Of a stretch of 40,894 nucleotides of DNA, positions 1-8,000 are shown one piece after another. Under the pieces are notes generated by a model. It worked only from the letters and a program-made list of their open reading frames with translations. It searched no databases and was not told the DNA's origin. Source of the DNA: Clostridia bacterium (lineage in GTDB: Bacteria; Bacillota; Clostridia; UBA1381; UBA9506); NCBI GenBank assembly GCA_017396465.1, contig JAFQLU010000033.1, forward strand, positions 1 through 40,894, given 5' to 3'. The translations under genes and the position numbers were made by a program. Position 1 is the stretch's first letter. Each line of letters starts with the position of its first letter.

Positions 1-158
1 ATGTGGGTGTCGTTTAAAAAGCCCATACGAACATCCACTTCGTTGGTTCTGGTAACCAGCTCTGTGGTTCCAGCAGAAGCCGTCATCGGCATGCAGATGC
101 AGGTTACTGCAAGCATCAGAGACAAAACCAGAGAAATGATTTTTTTGAAGTTTTGCAT
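1..158 (-). CDS. MPE-1: secreted metallophosphoesterase paralogue, 5' fragment
   Basis: Only the first 52 codons are in the window; the gene continues past the left edge. The fragment starts MQNFKKIISLVLSLMLAV, a typical signal peptide with a lysine-rich n-region, a hydrophobic core and a small-residue cleavage area (TASAG). It is followed by TRTNEVDVRMGFLNDTH. NDTH is the D-x-H metal-binding motif that opens the phosphoesterase domain in the five complete paralogues to the right, so I assign it to the same family. The ATG at 158 is preceded by GAGGGAGGAATTTTC, the ribosome site shared by MPE-2, 3, 4 and 6. The rest of its architecture is unknown; four or five C-terminal modules would be expected by analogy. 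Confidence 0.85.
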   Translation of the reverse strand, partial: MQNFKKIISLVLSLMLAVTCICMPMTASAGTTELVTRTNEVDVRMGFLNDTH

Positions 159-230
159 GAAAATTCCTCCCTCATTGATTGAACATAAATCATGTAAAAA
201 TACGCAATAATTGGGTATGTACCTTTTTAT

Positions 231-259
231 ATTATATCATTTTGCCTAAAATTTGTCAA
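231..259 (-). promoter_or_regulatory. Sigma-A-type promoter of MPE-1
   Basis: On the minus strand a perfect -35 TTGACA (254-259) and a perfect -10 TATAAT (231-236) are separated by 17 bp. The predicted start lies about 73 nt upstream of the ATG. A GGTA-CA-TACC inverted repeat at 214-223 covers the predicted transcription start. Confidence 0.85.
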
Positions 260-261
260 CA

Positions 262-297
262 CGAAAACAGAAAACGACACCGCAAAATGCGGTGCCG
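262..297 (-). terminator. Intrinsic terminator of MPE-2
   Basis: About 12 nt past the MPE-2 stop is an imperfect hairpin (275-297, core CACCGCA/TGCGGTG). It is followed on the minus strand by a broken T-tract that runs straight into the -35 box of the MPE-1 promoter. Confidence 0.8.
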
Positions 298-309
298 CTA
301 TAAAATATT

Positions 310-3300
310 TTATTTTACGGTTAAAAGCTTTTCAGCCGTCTGCGCTTTCATGCCTGTGATGTAATCCCAAACAAATACTTTTACATCTGTGGGTGTTCCG
401 GAAACAGGAGCATTGATTACGATTTCTTTGGTATCGGTTACGTTCATCGAGCTTAAGGACAACAGCTTTCCGCCATTGTAAAGCGCAAGTACCGCCGTGC
501 CGGATACGGGTGTATCATAAAGCGCAGTTGCGGTTGCAACGCCATTTTTCACTACAACGCCTTCCACCGGTTCGGGAGCTACATAACCTGCAGGAGCAAA
601 GCTGATGTAGTCCAGCTGATACTTGAACTTGTTGTCTTTCGTTACGCCAACGTCTGCATTCAGCTGGTATTCGCCAGCATCCAGCCATACAGATTTCTTT
701 TCGTATAAGCTCATGGGAGCTGTGGTCCATACGCCGTATTCCGTCAGAATCTTTGTGTATTCGCCGTCATTGGTGCCGATGGTTACCTCGCCCAGCGTTA
801 AGGTAATCAGGCTCAGATACAATCTGTCTTTGCTCGTTTCGCCCAACTGGGTTACGCTTCTTTCACCAACAACGTAGCTGATATCATAGTATCCGCTCTC
901 TTTCACAATAACATTGGTTCCGATATCGGGTTTGTTGGAATCCCAGTTATTACAAACAATTTTGCCTTCGCTTGCCGCTGCTTCTTCCCTAACCTTTGCA
1001 CTTGTAATATCATCAAATTCGATGGTGGTTACACCGTCAGCAGTAATGGTGGGAATACCGGGAGGTGTAAGCTTTAAGTAGTCCATGCTGACAGCAACGT
1101 CTAACACGCCCTGCTCGGGACGTGGACCAAATTCAACGGTAATTTCGTGTTCCCCTTCTGTCAGTTCAACAGAAACTGTATCTCTTCTTGCAGAATGATA
1201 GAGATCGTTGAAGTATCCATATTTGCCTTCTGCATTTTTCTCTTCGTCCAGTTTTTCCCACGCAAATACTTCATTCACCAAAAGACCATCCACATAAATG
1301 TTTGTGGGACTGCCTACATCTGAAATCACATATTCCAATTCATAAATGCCGGGTCTTTCCACACTTACATCAATGTCTGCACGAATGGCAGGATGGTTCT
1401 CCTTATGTACGGTATCCATCTGAATAAACTTGGAGCCGCTGGCATTGGGAGACACTTTCACTTCAGGAGCATACGGTGTTTTGTCCGCATCGTTATAATA
1501 GAATGAGCCTGCTAATTCTTCCGCTTCAATGATTGTGGTAGTGCTGCCGCTGATCTTCTTCGTTAAAGAGGTGAACTGGATATAGTCTAAGAAAAGAGCG
1601 ATATCGCCTTCGGTTTTTCTGGGATGAATCACGAACAGAAGCTCATGATCGCCTTCGGGAAGTTCAATATTTTTTGAAAATTTCACTGCGCCTGCCCAAC
1701 TGCTGGAGAACACGCGGAACTTACCGTCTGCATTTTTTTCGTCAATGAAAACATTGGAGATGTTGCTGTTCAGCGGTTCACCCTCGATGTTATCCAGATA
1801 GATATCCATCTTACTTACTATGGACAGAGAAACATATTCCATAGCAAACTTTCCTGCTTTTTCAATAGAAACAGGGATAGTCATGATATAGTCATCGGAT
1901 GCTTTGCCGTCTGCACTGTCGATAGCTGCGTATTTGCCGCCGCTGGACAGTTCCCCGTTCCAGATGGGTGGGGTGTAGGTTGTGCCGTCGTTTAAGGTGT
2001 AGGGCACGATATAATCTTCAAATTCAGCACGGTCGGACTCGCCGGACTTTAAGATCAGCTTGGAAGGAGTGAACTCAATATAGTCCATACAGAACAGGAA
2101 GGGCTGAACCTGGGATGTATTTGTGGGATGGTACACTTCAACGGTTACGGTGTGTTCACCCTTTGTCAGTGTCTGTGGTGTGCCGGCGTAACGTGCCAGA
2201 GGAATGTTGTTATTCCAGGGGAAGGTGCCGCCGCGAGATAAATCGTCTGTAAAGTTTTTGCCGTTTGTACCAATCTGCACGCCGTCAACCTTGATGATGA
2301 TATCGCTGACGAAGTTGCCTGCAGCGCCGTGATGATTTACGGTGTAGTCAATTTTATAGGTATCGTCTACAGGAAGGTCCACAGGGAAGCTGAATGTGTA
2401 GGGATTTTTTTGCTCACCGTTTTCATCCAGAACATCACCGCGGTTTAAGGTCGCATAAGGAGCTGTCTGCGCAGAAATTACAAACTGGCTGTTGCTCACA
2501 TAAGGAGAAGAAGCAATCAGTTTCGATGTGGGGCAGAATTTTTCAAACTCAAAACGAAGTGCATTGGAGTCTATCACTTGCTCTTCTGTGGTAACTGTAG
2601 CGGAAATAGGTGTACCAAAGGAACCGAAGGGCGTCATGGGGTAAACATTTACGGTATACTCTTCTCCATAGCTTAAGCCGGTGATTTCTTTGGTGTAGCT
2701 TGTCGCACGGTTTGCTTCCGCTTTCCAGAAATCAGCCTGAAAATTCTGAGAAGCATGCACGGTGCCACTTTTGTCTACCACTTCCAATTTATATGCACGG
2801 AGAAAGTTATCCTGCTGGATTTCGTCCGCACCAACAATATATGCGCTGTTGGGATAGGTAACAATGATATTGTTGCCTACTGCTGTTGCTTTCAGTTCTG
2901 CATCCTCGGGGAACTCGGCTGTTGTAGTAACCTGCGCACGCTTTTCTGCGGTATAGTTCATGGATGCAGTATCGTTTGTTGCGTCATCGTCTAAACGGTC
3001 TGCAACAATTGCGGGAATATCCACTACAAAGGGTTCGCCGATGAATGTGCCATTAGTGTAGTCCAGGCGGTATAAATAAACCACATTGTCCTTTACTTCT
3101 GCAAAGGAGCCCTGAGAGCACATCTGGTCTGTGATGTTACCTTCATTCACGCAGCCCTTCTGGGACTGATAGCCGCCGGCTGTCATGGGAGACTGGAATG
3201 CGGTAAACCCGCCCTGCCAGATGATTTCGGGTTGCTGCGCTAAAAGGTGCATATGCGCTGTGATGTTCACAATCTGGGGACGATTGTCTAAATACGCACG

Positions 3301-3999
3301 GAATTCGTCGGTATATTTAGAGTTAGAGCCTGTTACGGTGTTCTTGATGGGGTGATGCAGAAGCAGGAACACAGGCTTGGTAGAATCCGGAATCACGCCG
3401 TTGGCAAATACGCCGTCCACATCGTTGGTGGAGTCTTCTGCCAACGCTTTATCGATTTCTGCCATCAGATAGCTTTCTGTTTCCGCGGTTACTGCGCCGT
3501 TATAGTCTTTCGCGCCGCCGGCGATGAAATGGAAGCCGTTCTGAACCACGTGATGGTTCAGGTCAAAACCGGTCTGCTCTGTAAACACCTTGATGGAATT
3601 TTCAGAAACTGTTTCATCTGTGTTTGCCTGGGGGAACTCGTGGTTACCCATAGCATAAGCAATGACGTCTTCCTTTGCCCAGCCTGCAGCCGTAATACCT
3701 GCATAGAGCTTTTCATAACCGCCGATGTCGGTTAAGGGGTCGTCGTTTTTCGAGTTATAATACACGTTGTCGCCCACGAATGCCAGCTTTTCGGCACCTA
3801 AGGTTTTTAACGTTTCCATGGCAGAGATGGCAAGTGCTTCGCCGCTGCCTGCTTTTGTGATGTGTGTGTCATTTAAGAAACCGATTCTTAAATCCACGTC
3901 CGTTGTCTGCGCTTCCCATGCAGATGCAGGCATGCAGAACAGAGCCGCAACCAGCATTACAGATAAAAGCAAAGACAAGATTTTTTTCATGCTTTTCAT
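310..3999 (-). CDS. MPE-2: secreted calcineurin-like phosphoesterase with FN3 and four CBM6-like modules
   Basis: This is an exported 1229-aa protein. I chose the start at 3999 because GAGGGAGGAAATTC precedes it and a signal peptide follows (residues 1-27, ending ASA-WEA); a longer in-frame start at 4062 has neither. Phosphoesterase motifs: D44-x-H46 (NDTH), GD at 76-77 (GDNVYY, as in purple-acid-phosphatase-like enzymes), GNHE at 118-121, LHHP around H215, and AH-x-H at 248-251 where most relatives have GH-x-H. An FN3-like domain spans about 365-472. Four beta-sandwich modules follow at about 481-645, 657-812, 822-980 and 990-1140. Each opens with an E-rich strand (FEFE, AEFEDY, IEAEE, IEFDD) and ends in a DYI/L-x-F/L strand, the pattern of CBM6/35 folds. 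The last ~80 residues form an Ig-like domain. There is no LPXTG, SLH or TM anchor. The substrate is unknown; hydrolysis of an extracellular phosphoester is inferred from the family. The catalytic domain mixes features of the MPE-3/5 and MPE-4/6 types. Confidence 0.92.
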   Translation of the reverse strand: MKSMKKILSLLLSVMLVAALFCMPASAWEAQTTDVDLRIGFLNDTHITKAGSGEALAISAMETLKTLGAEKLAFVGDNVYYNSKNDDPLTDIGGYEKLYAGITAAGWAKEDVIAYAMGNHEFPQANTDETVSENSIKVFTEQTGFDLNHHVVQNGFHFIAGGAKDYNGAVTAETESYLMAEIDKALAEDSTNDVDGVFANGVIPDSTKPVFLLLHHPIKNTVTGSNSKYTDEFRAYLDNRPQIVNITAHMHLLAQQPEIIWQGGFTAFQSPMTAGGYQSQKGCVNEGNITDQMCSQGSFAEVKDNVVYLYRLDYTNGTFIGEPFVVDIPAIVADRLDDDATNDTASMNYTAEKRAQVTTTAEFPEDAELKATAVGNNIIVTYPNSAYIVGADEIQQDNFLRAYKLEVVDKSGTVHASQNFQADFWKAEANRATSYTKEITGLSYGEEYTVNVYPMTPFGSFGTPISATVTTEEQVIDSNALRFEFEKFCPTSKLIASSPYVSNSQFVISAQTAPYATLNRGDVLDENGEQKNPYTFSFPVDLPVDDTYKIDYTVNHHGAAGNFVSDIIIKVDGVQIGTNGKNFTDDLSRGGTFPWNNNIPLARYAGTPQTLTKGEHTVTVEVYHPTNTSQVQPFLFCMDYIEFTPSKLILKSGESDRAEFEDYIVPYTLNDGTTYTPPIWNGELSSGGKYAAIDSADGKASDDYIMTIPVSIEKAGKFAMEYVSLSIVSKMDIYLDNIEGEPLNSNISNVFIDEKNADGKFRVFSSSWAGAVKFSKNIELPEGDHELLFVIHPRKTEGDIALFLDYIQFTSLTKKISGSTTTIIEAEELAGSFYYNDADKTPYAPEVKVSPNASGSKFIQMDTVHKENHPAIRADIDVSVERPGIYELEYVISDVGSPTNIYVDGLLVNEVFAWEKLDEEKNAEGKYGYFNDLYHSARRDTVSVELTEGEHEITVEFGPRPEQGVLDVAVSMDYLKLTPPGIPTITADGVTTIEFDDITSAKVREEAAASEGKIVCNNWDSNKPDIGTNVIVKESGYYDISYVVGERSVTQLGETSKDRLYLSLITLTLGEVTIGTNDGEYTKILTEYGVWTTAPMSLYEKKSVWLDAGEYQLNADVGVTKDNKFKYQLDYISFAPAGYVAPEPVEGVVVKNGVATATALYDTPVSGTAVLALYNGGKLLSLSSMNVTDTKEIVINAPVSGTPTDVKVFVWDYITGMKAQTAEKLLTVK

Positions 4000-4062
4000 A
4001 GAATTTCCTCCCTCATCTTTTTTCGCACCAAATATACTACATATAGGTACATTTTCTTTCAT

Positions 4063-4091
4063 ATTATACCACGATTATGGTATCGTGTCAA
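4063..4091 (-). promoter_or_regulatory. Sigma-A-type promoter of MPE-2
   Basis: TTGACA (4086-4091) and TATAAT (4063-4068) on the minus strand, spacer 17 bp, both hexamers perfect. A GTAC core lies at 4047-4050, close to the predicted start site. Confidence 0.85.
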
Positions 4092-4112
4092 CAGGACTTT
4101 CCAATTTGATTA

Positions 4113-4145
4113 CAAAAAGAACGCCTCCGCTATCGCGCGGAGGCA
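4113..4145 (-). terminator. Intrinsic terminator of MPE-3
   Basis: A perfect 8-bp stem (GCCTCCGC/GCGGAGGC, 4123-4130 and 4137-4144) is followed on the minus strand by GTTCTTTTTG. It lies about 16 nt past the MPE-3 stop. Its sequence is unrelated to the GGCACCGC-type hairpins that follow MPE-2, 4 and 6. Confidence 0.85.
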
Positions 4146-4160
4146 TCCATGTTTTATTTC

Positions 4161-7100
4161 TTATTCTTCTGCTAAACTGTATTCCTGATGGGTTACCAAA
4201 GGTGTTACGTTTTCATAGCCATCGATTACAAATGCTTTCACATGTGTTGCGGTGGATTTTGCCGCAGAGATGGTTACATATCTTGCATTCGTTACATCCT
4301 TGGTTTCAACCTTTAAGAGCTCGTCGCCGTTATAGAATGCAAAGATTGCAGTTCCGGTCATAGCGTCTTTGGAGTTGATGTGCGCTGTGATGTAGCTTGT
4401 GCCTAAAAGCTCGATTTTGTCCACCGGACGGAACTCAATGTAGTCCATCTGGTAGTTATATACCTTATCGGGATGGCTTTCTGCACGGGTAACCTTTGCA
4501 TCTAAGGTGTATACACCTGCATCCAGCCAAACAGCATCTTTAAAGTAGCGGCACATAGGAGCGGTGCCCCAAGAGAAGCCGTCTGCACTCTTGATGTTTT
4601 CATAATGGGTACCATCATTTTTACCGATAAGAGTATCACCCAGATAAATAGCAATCGATGCCACATAATTCGGATTAGAATACAGGCTTTTGTTACCTAC
4701 CAGATACTCAATATTATAGTATCCACTGTCACGGATTTCAACCTGCGCCTGAATCACACGTGCACTGTCCTTGCTACCATAGTTATTATACACATATTTT
4801 CCACCGCTGGCAGCAGACAGTGTTTTTACATCCATATTTGCATATTTTTCAAATTCAATACGGGTTTTATTCTGCTGTGTGATGACTTCATCCACTTTTT
4901 TGGAAATATGGAAATAGTCGTAAGAATATGCTAAAGAACCGTCTTTTCTGAGAGCTGTGTTAAACACCAGTTCATGCAAACCTGCGGTCAGTTCTACATT
5001 TGCCTTATAGATTCTCATGTTGTAATGCGTGTGATGCTTATACAGGTTAGCGGTTGATGTGGTGGTCAAAGCTGTTCCGTCCATAGTGGGAGTAATGGTA
5101 CTTAAATCGGTTGCAGCAGAATATTCTATCGTGTATGTGCCTGCTTCTTCTGCCGCAAATACAAAGGTCGGTGCAATTGCCTTGCTGCCGGAGCCTCTGT
5201 AGATTACCAGACCGCCGCTGGCATTGACATCACCTGCTACAATGGCTGTGCTTGTTCCCTTAAATCTGTCTGCATAGTCTTCCGCTTCATAGTGCAGGCT
5301 ACCGTTTGCAGAAAGGATATCTGTTGCAGGAACGAACTTGATGCAGTCTAAATACTGCGCAATATCGCCGTCGCCACGTTTATAAACGCGGACGATGAGG
5401 TTATGTGCGCCCTGAGGAAGGCGTACCTGCTTTGTGGTATCAATATTTACATACGCCCAACCGCTGGCAAAGCATGCATATTTTCCTGCCGCATTTTTCT
5501 CCTTGTTGGTGGTACGGGTGTAGGTCGTGTTGAGTTCCGTGTCTGTGCTGTCTAAATAGATAGATGTATCCGGAAGCTGACACGCATAAGATGTCATGTC
5601 ATAATAGCCTTCGTTTTCCACGTAGATGGGAACGGTGATATCGATATAGTCTACTGCAGCTATTCCGTCGTCACTGTCAATCAGCAGATATTTACCGCCG
5701 CTGGAGCTTGCGGTAGAAACGTTACGACCTTTGTATGTGGTGCCGTCTGTCTGGGGAACAACCGCCTGATCTACATAGTTTTCCATTTCGATGGTGGTGT
5801 TGCCGTCCAAACCAATAAAAGGCGTTCTGGGGATAACTTCCACATAATCTGCACAGAACAGGTAGGGCTGTCCGGTGTTTGTCGGAGCATTTACCGATAC
5901 GGTTACCGTATGGTCGCCTGCTGTCAGGAGCTGGTCAGCCGCTGTGTAGTGCATCAGCGGAATGTGTTCGTTCCAGGGATAGGTGTTATTTAAGGAGCGG
6001 TCTTCGTCGCCCTTCGTTAAGTTGTTGGCAAGTGTCACATTCGCTGTGTCCTTATCTAAAATAAAGGATACCTCGCTGACATTGTTGCCGCTGTTTCTGT
6101 AGCCCATTGCCAGTTCAAAGCCGTAGTACCCGTCAACGGGAACAGAGATGGGAATATCAAAGGTAAAGGGGCTTGTGTATGCGTCTCTTGCCAGATATGT
6201 TACGCCGGAAACCTTACCGCCCTGTGCGGAAATACAGAGACCACCGCCGGATGCGTATTCCGTTGCTTTGTTCAGCTTTGTTTCGGGACAGTAATCTTCT
6301 ACCTCGTAGCGTACTGCATTTTCCTGAATCACCTCTTCTTCTGTTTTGAAGGTTGTGGTGATAGGTGCGCCATATGCACCGAAGGGTGCTCTGGGATATA
6401 CGTTTACGGTGTATTCCGTGTTATAGGAAAGACCGCCTACGCTCTTTGAGTAGGTCGTAGCACGATTTGCCGGTGCTTTCCAGAAATCCGCCTGGAAGGT
6501 GCTGGTAACCACCGCAGTCGTGCCCTGAAGCACTTCAATCTTATAGCCACGGATGAAGTTATCCTGCTGAACCGGGTCATAGGATGTCATGGTTGCGGAG
6601 TTAGGGAATTTTACGGTCGCCGCTGTGCCCTGTGTTTCAACAGTTACGGCTGCACCTTCGGGGAATGCCGCAGTAGATGTAAGCGCATCACGCACTTCGT
6701 ATCTGTAAGGCATGTTGTTATAATCGTCTGCTGTGTCTTCCGTTAATCTGTCTGCCACGATTTTGGGAATATCCACAACGAAGGGTTCGCCGATATAGGA
6801 ACCGTTCTTGTAGTCCAGACGATACAGATATACTACGTTATCCTTGATTTCCAGGAAAGAACCCTGTGAGCACTGGGAATCTGTGATTTCAGATTCTTTT
6901 GTGTAACCCCACTGGGACTGATAGCCACCGGCTGTCATGGGGGACTGGAATGCCGTAAAGCCTGCGTCCTGACCGATAATATCAGGATGCTGCGCTAAAA
7001 GGTGTTTATGCGCTGTGATGAAAACCACCTGAGGACGAGCCGCTAAAAATGCTTTGAATTCTGCGGAATAGTGGCTGCCTGTCTGGTTTGCCAGTGTACC

Positions 7101-7820
7101 TGCCATCGGCTGATGCAGGAACAGAAGAACGGGTTTTGTGGAGTTGGGCACGCCACCTTCGTATACAACCGCTAATGTGTCGTCGGAAGTATCTTCTGCC
7201 GTTCCGTTATCGTAAACGGTGGTTCTTCCTTCTGTTTCGTTGGTGGAATCTTCGCACAGAGCTTTATCAATTTCTTCCATGTAGTATTTTTCCATTGCTC
7301 TGCTGTGAACATTGTTATAGGTTTCCGGTCCACCGGTAATCATGTGGAAACCGTTATAGGTTGTGTGCTGGTTTCTGGGACCGTATTCTTCTTCGAATGC
7401 GGTGATAGAATTTGCAGAGGTTGTTGCATCGCTTCCGCTTCCCTGGGGAAACTCGTGGTTACCCATTGCGTATGCAATAACGTCTTCTTTTGTCCAGCCT
7501 GCGGTCTCAAGACCTGCCCAGAGCTTCTGATAGCCTACACGGTCTGTCAGCGGTGTGTCTGTTGCTTTGGTGTAGTACACGTTGTCGCCCACAAAGGCGA
7601 GTTTTTCCATGCCTAAGGCTTTGAGCGTTGTAAGCGCAGTAATGTTCAGCGCTTCACCGGAGCCGGAGCTTGTGATGTGTGTGTCATTTAAGAGACCCAG
7701 TCTTAAATCGACTTCATTTGTTCTTGCTTCCCATGCAGCTGCTGTGGTCGGCATAACAAACATTGCCGCTACCATCATCAGCGAAAGAAGCAAAGACAAC
7801 ACTTTTTTCATAGACTTCAT
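4161..7820 (-). CDS. MPE-3: secreted calcineurin-like phosphoesterase with FN3 and four CBM6-like modules
   Basis: A 1219-aa exported paralogue. The start at 7820 is preceded by GAGGGAGGATTTTTC. The signal peptide covers residues 1-29 (TTAAA-WEA). Metal-site motifs: D46-x-H48 (NDTH), GD at 78-79 (GDNVYYTKATDTPLTD), GNHE at 120-123, LHQP at 235-238 (second His of the usual HHP replaced by Gln, first His kept) and AH-x-H at 270-273. Relative to MPE-2 there is an insertion around 200-224 containing the acidic stretch AEDTSDDTLAVV. An FN3-like domain covers about 388-495. The four glycan-binding-type modules start near 501 (VRYEVEDY), 675 (TIEMENY), 838 (LHYEAEDY) and 995 (RIEFEKY). An Ig-like domain ends the protein. 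The catalytic half is very close to MPE-5 in protein and DNA, while the modules are clearly diverged. The family and export are clear; the substrate is not. Confidence 0.92.
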   Translation of the reverse strand: MKSMKKVLSLLLSLMMVAAMFVMPTTAAAWEARTNEVDLRLGLLNDTHITSSGSGEALNITALTTLKALGMEKLAFVGDNVYYTKATDTPLTDRVGYQKLWAGLETAGWTKEDVIAYAMGNHEFPQGSGSDATTSANSITAFEEEYGPRNQHTTYNGFHMITGGPETYNNVHSRAMEKYYMEEIDKALCEDSTNETEGRTTVYDNGTAEDTSDDTLAVVYEGGVPNSTKPVLLFLHQPMAGTLANQTGSHYSAEFKAFLAARPQVVFITAHKHLLAQHPDIIGQDAGFTAFQSPMTAGGYQSQWGYTKESEITDSQCSQGSFLEIKDNVVYLYRLDYKNGSYIGEPFVVDIPKIVADRLTEDTADDYNNMPYRYEVRDALTSTAAFPEGAAVTVETQGTAATVKFPNSATMTSYDPVQQDNFIRGYKIEVLQGTTAVVTSTFQADFWKAPANRATTYSKSVGGLSYNTEYTVNVYPRAPFGAYGAPITTTFKTEEEVIQENAVRYEVEDYCPETKLNKATEYASGGGLCISAQGGKVSGVTYLARDAYTSPFTFDIPISVPVDGYYGFELAMGYRNSGNNVSEVSFILDKDTANVTLANNLTKGDEDRSLNNTYPWNEHIPLMHYTAADQLLTAGDHTVTVSVNAPTNTGQPYLFCADYVEVIPRTPFIGLDGNTTIEMENYVDQAVVPQTDGTTYKGRNVSTASSSGGKYLLIDSDDGIAAVDYIDITVPIYVENEGYYDMTSYACQLPDTSIYLDSTDTELNTTYTRTTNKEKNAAGKYACFASGWAYVNIDTTKQVRLPQGAHNLIVRVYKRGDGDIAQYLDCIKFVPATDILSANGSLHYEAEDYADRFKGTSTAIVAGDVNASGGLVIYRGSGSKAIAPTFVFAAEEAGTYTIEYSAATDLSTITPTMDGTALTTTSTANLYKHHTHYNMRIYKANVELTAGLHELVFNTALRKDGSLAYSYDYFHISKKVDEVITQQNKTRIEFEKYANMDVKTLSAASGGKYVYNNYGSKDSARVIQAQVEIRDSGYYNIEYLVGNKSLYSNPNYVASIAIYLGDTLIGKNDGTHYENIKSADGFSWGTAPMCRYFKDAVWLDAGVYTLDAKVTRAESHPDKVYNYQMDYIEFRPVDKIELLGTSYITAHINSKDAMTGTAIFAFYNGDELLKVETKDVTNARYVTISAAKSTATHVKAFVIDGYENVTPLVTHQEYSLAEE

Positions 7821-7862
7821 GAAAAATCCTCCCTCTTATGTTTATATAGTTAACAAAAGTTG

Positions 7863-7903
7863 TTTGTTGTGTAACATTACACAACAAATGGGTATACCCA
7901 TTT
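7863..7903 (-). promoter_or_regulatory. Two adjoining palindromes in the MPE-3 leader
   Basis: AAATGGGTATACCCATTT (7886-7903) is a perfect 18-bp palindrome covering the predicted transcription start (about 7902). Overlapping its end is a perfect inverted repeat with 12-bp arms around a 2-bp centre (7863-7888, arm core TTGTTGTGTAA). They could be operators for one or two dimeric regulators, or form a 5' mRNA hairpin. The other MPE leaders have only shorter dyads. Confidence 0.6.
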
Positions 7904-7908
7904 ATGAT

Positions 7909-7937
7909 ATTATATCATTTTGACCAAAAATTGTCAA
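7909..7937 (-). promoter_or_regulatory. Sigma-A-type promoter of MPE-3
   Basis: TTGACA (7932-7937) and TATAAT (7909-7914) on the minus strand with a 17-bp spacer, both perfect. The sequence around the -10 (CAAAATGATATAATAT) is identical to that of the MPE-1 promoter. Confidence 0.87.
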
Positions 7938-7940
7938 TAG

Positions 7941-7980
7941 AAAACTAAAAAAACGGCACCGCATTTTTTTGCGGTGCCGC
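7941..7980 (-). terminator. Intrinsic terminator of MPE-4
   Basis: A perfect 9-bp stem (CGGCACCGC/GCGGTGCCG, 7954-7962 and 7971-7979) is followed on the minus strand by seven T residues. It begins about 21 nt past the MPE-4 stop and 4 nt before the -35 box of the next promoter. Confidence 0.9.
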
Positions 7981-8000
7981 CTGATAGTATTTCTCTTTAT

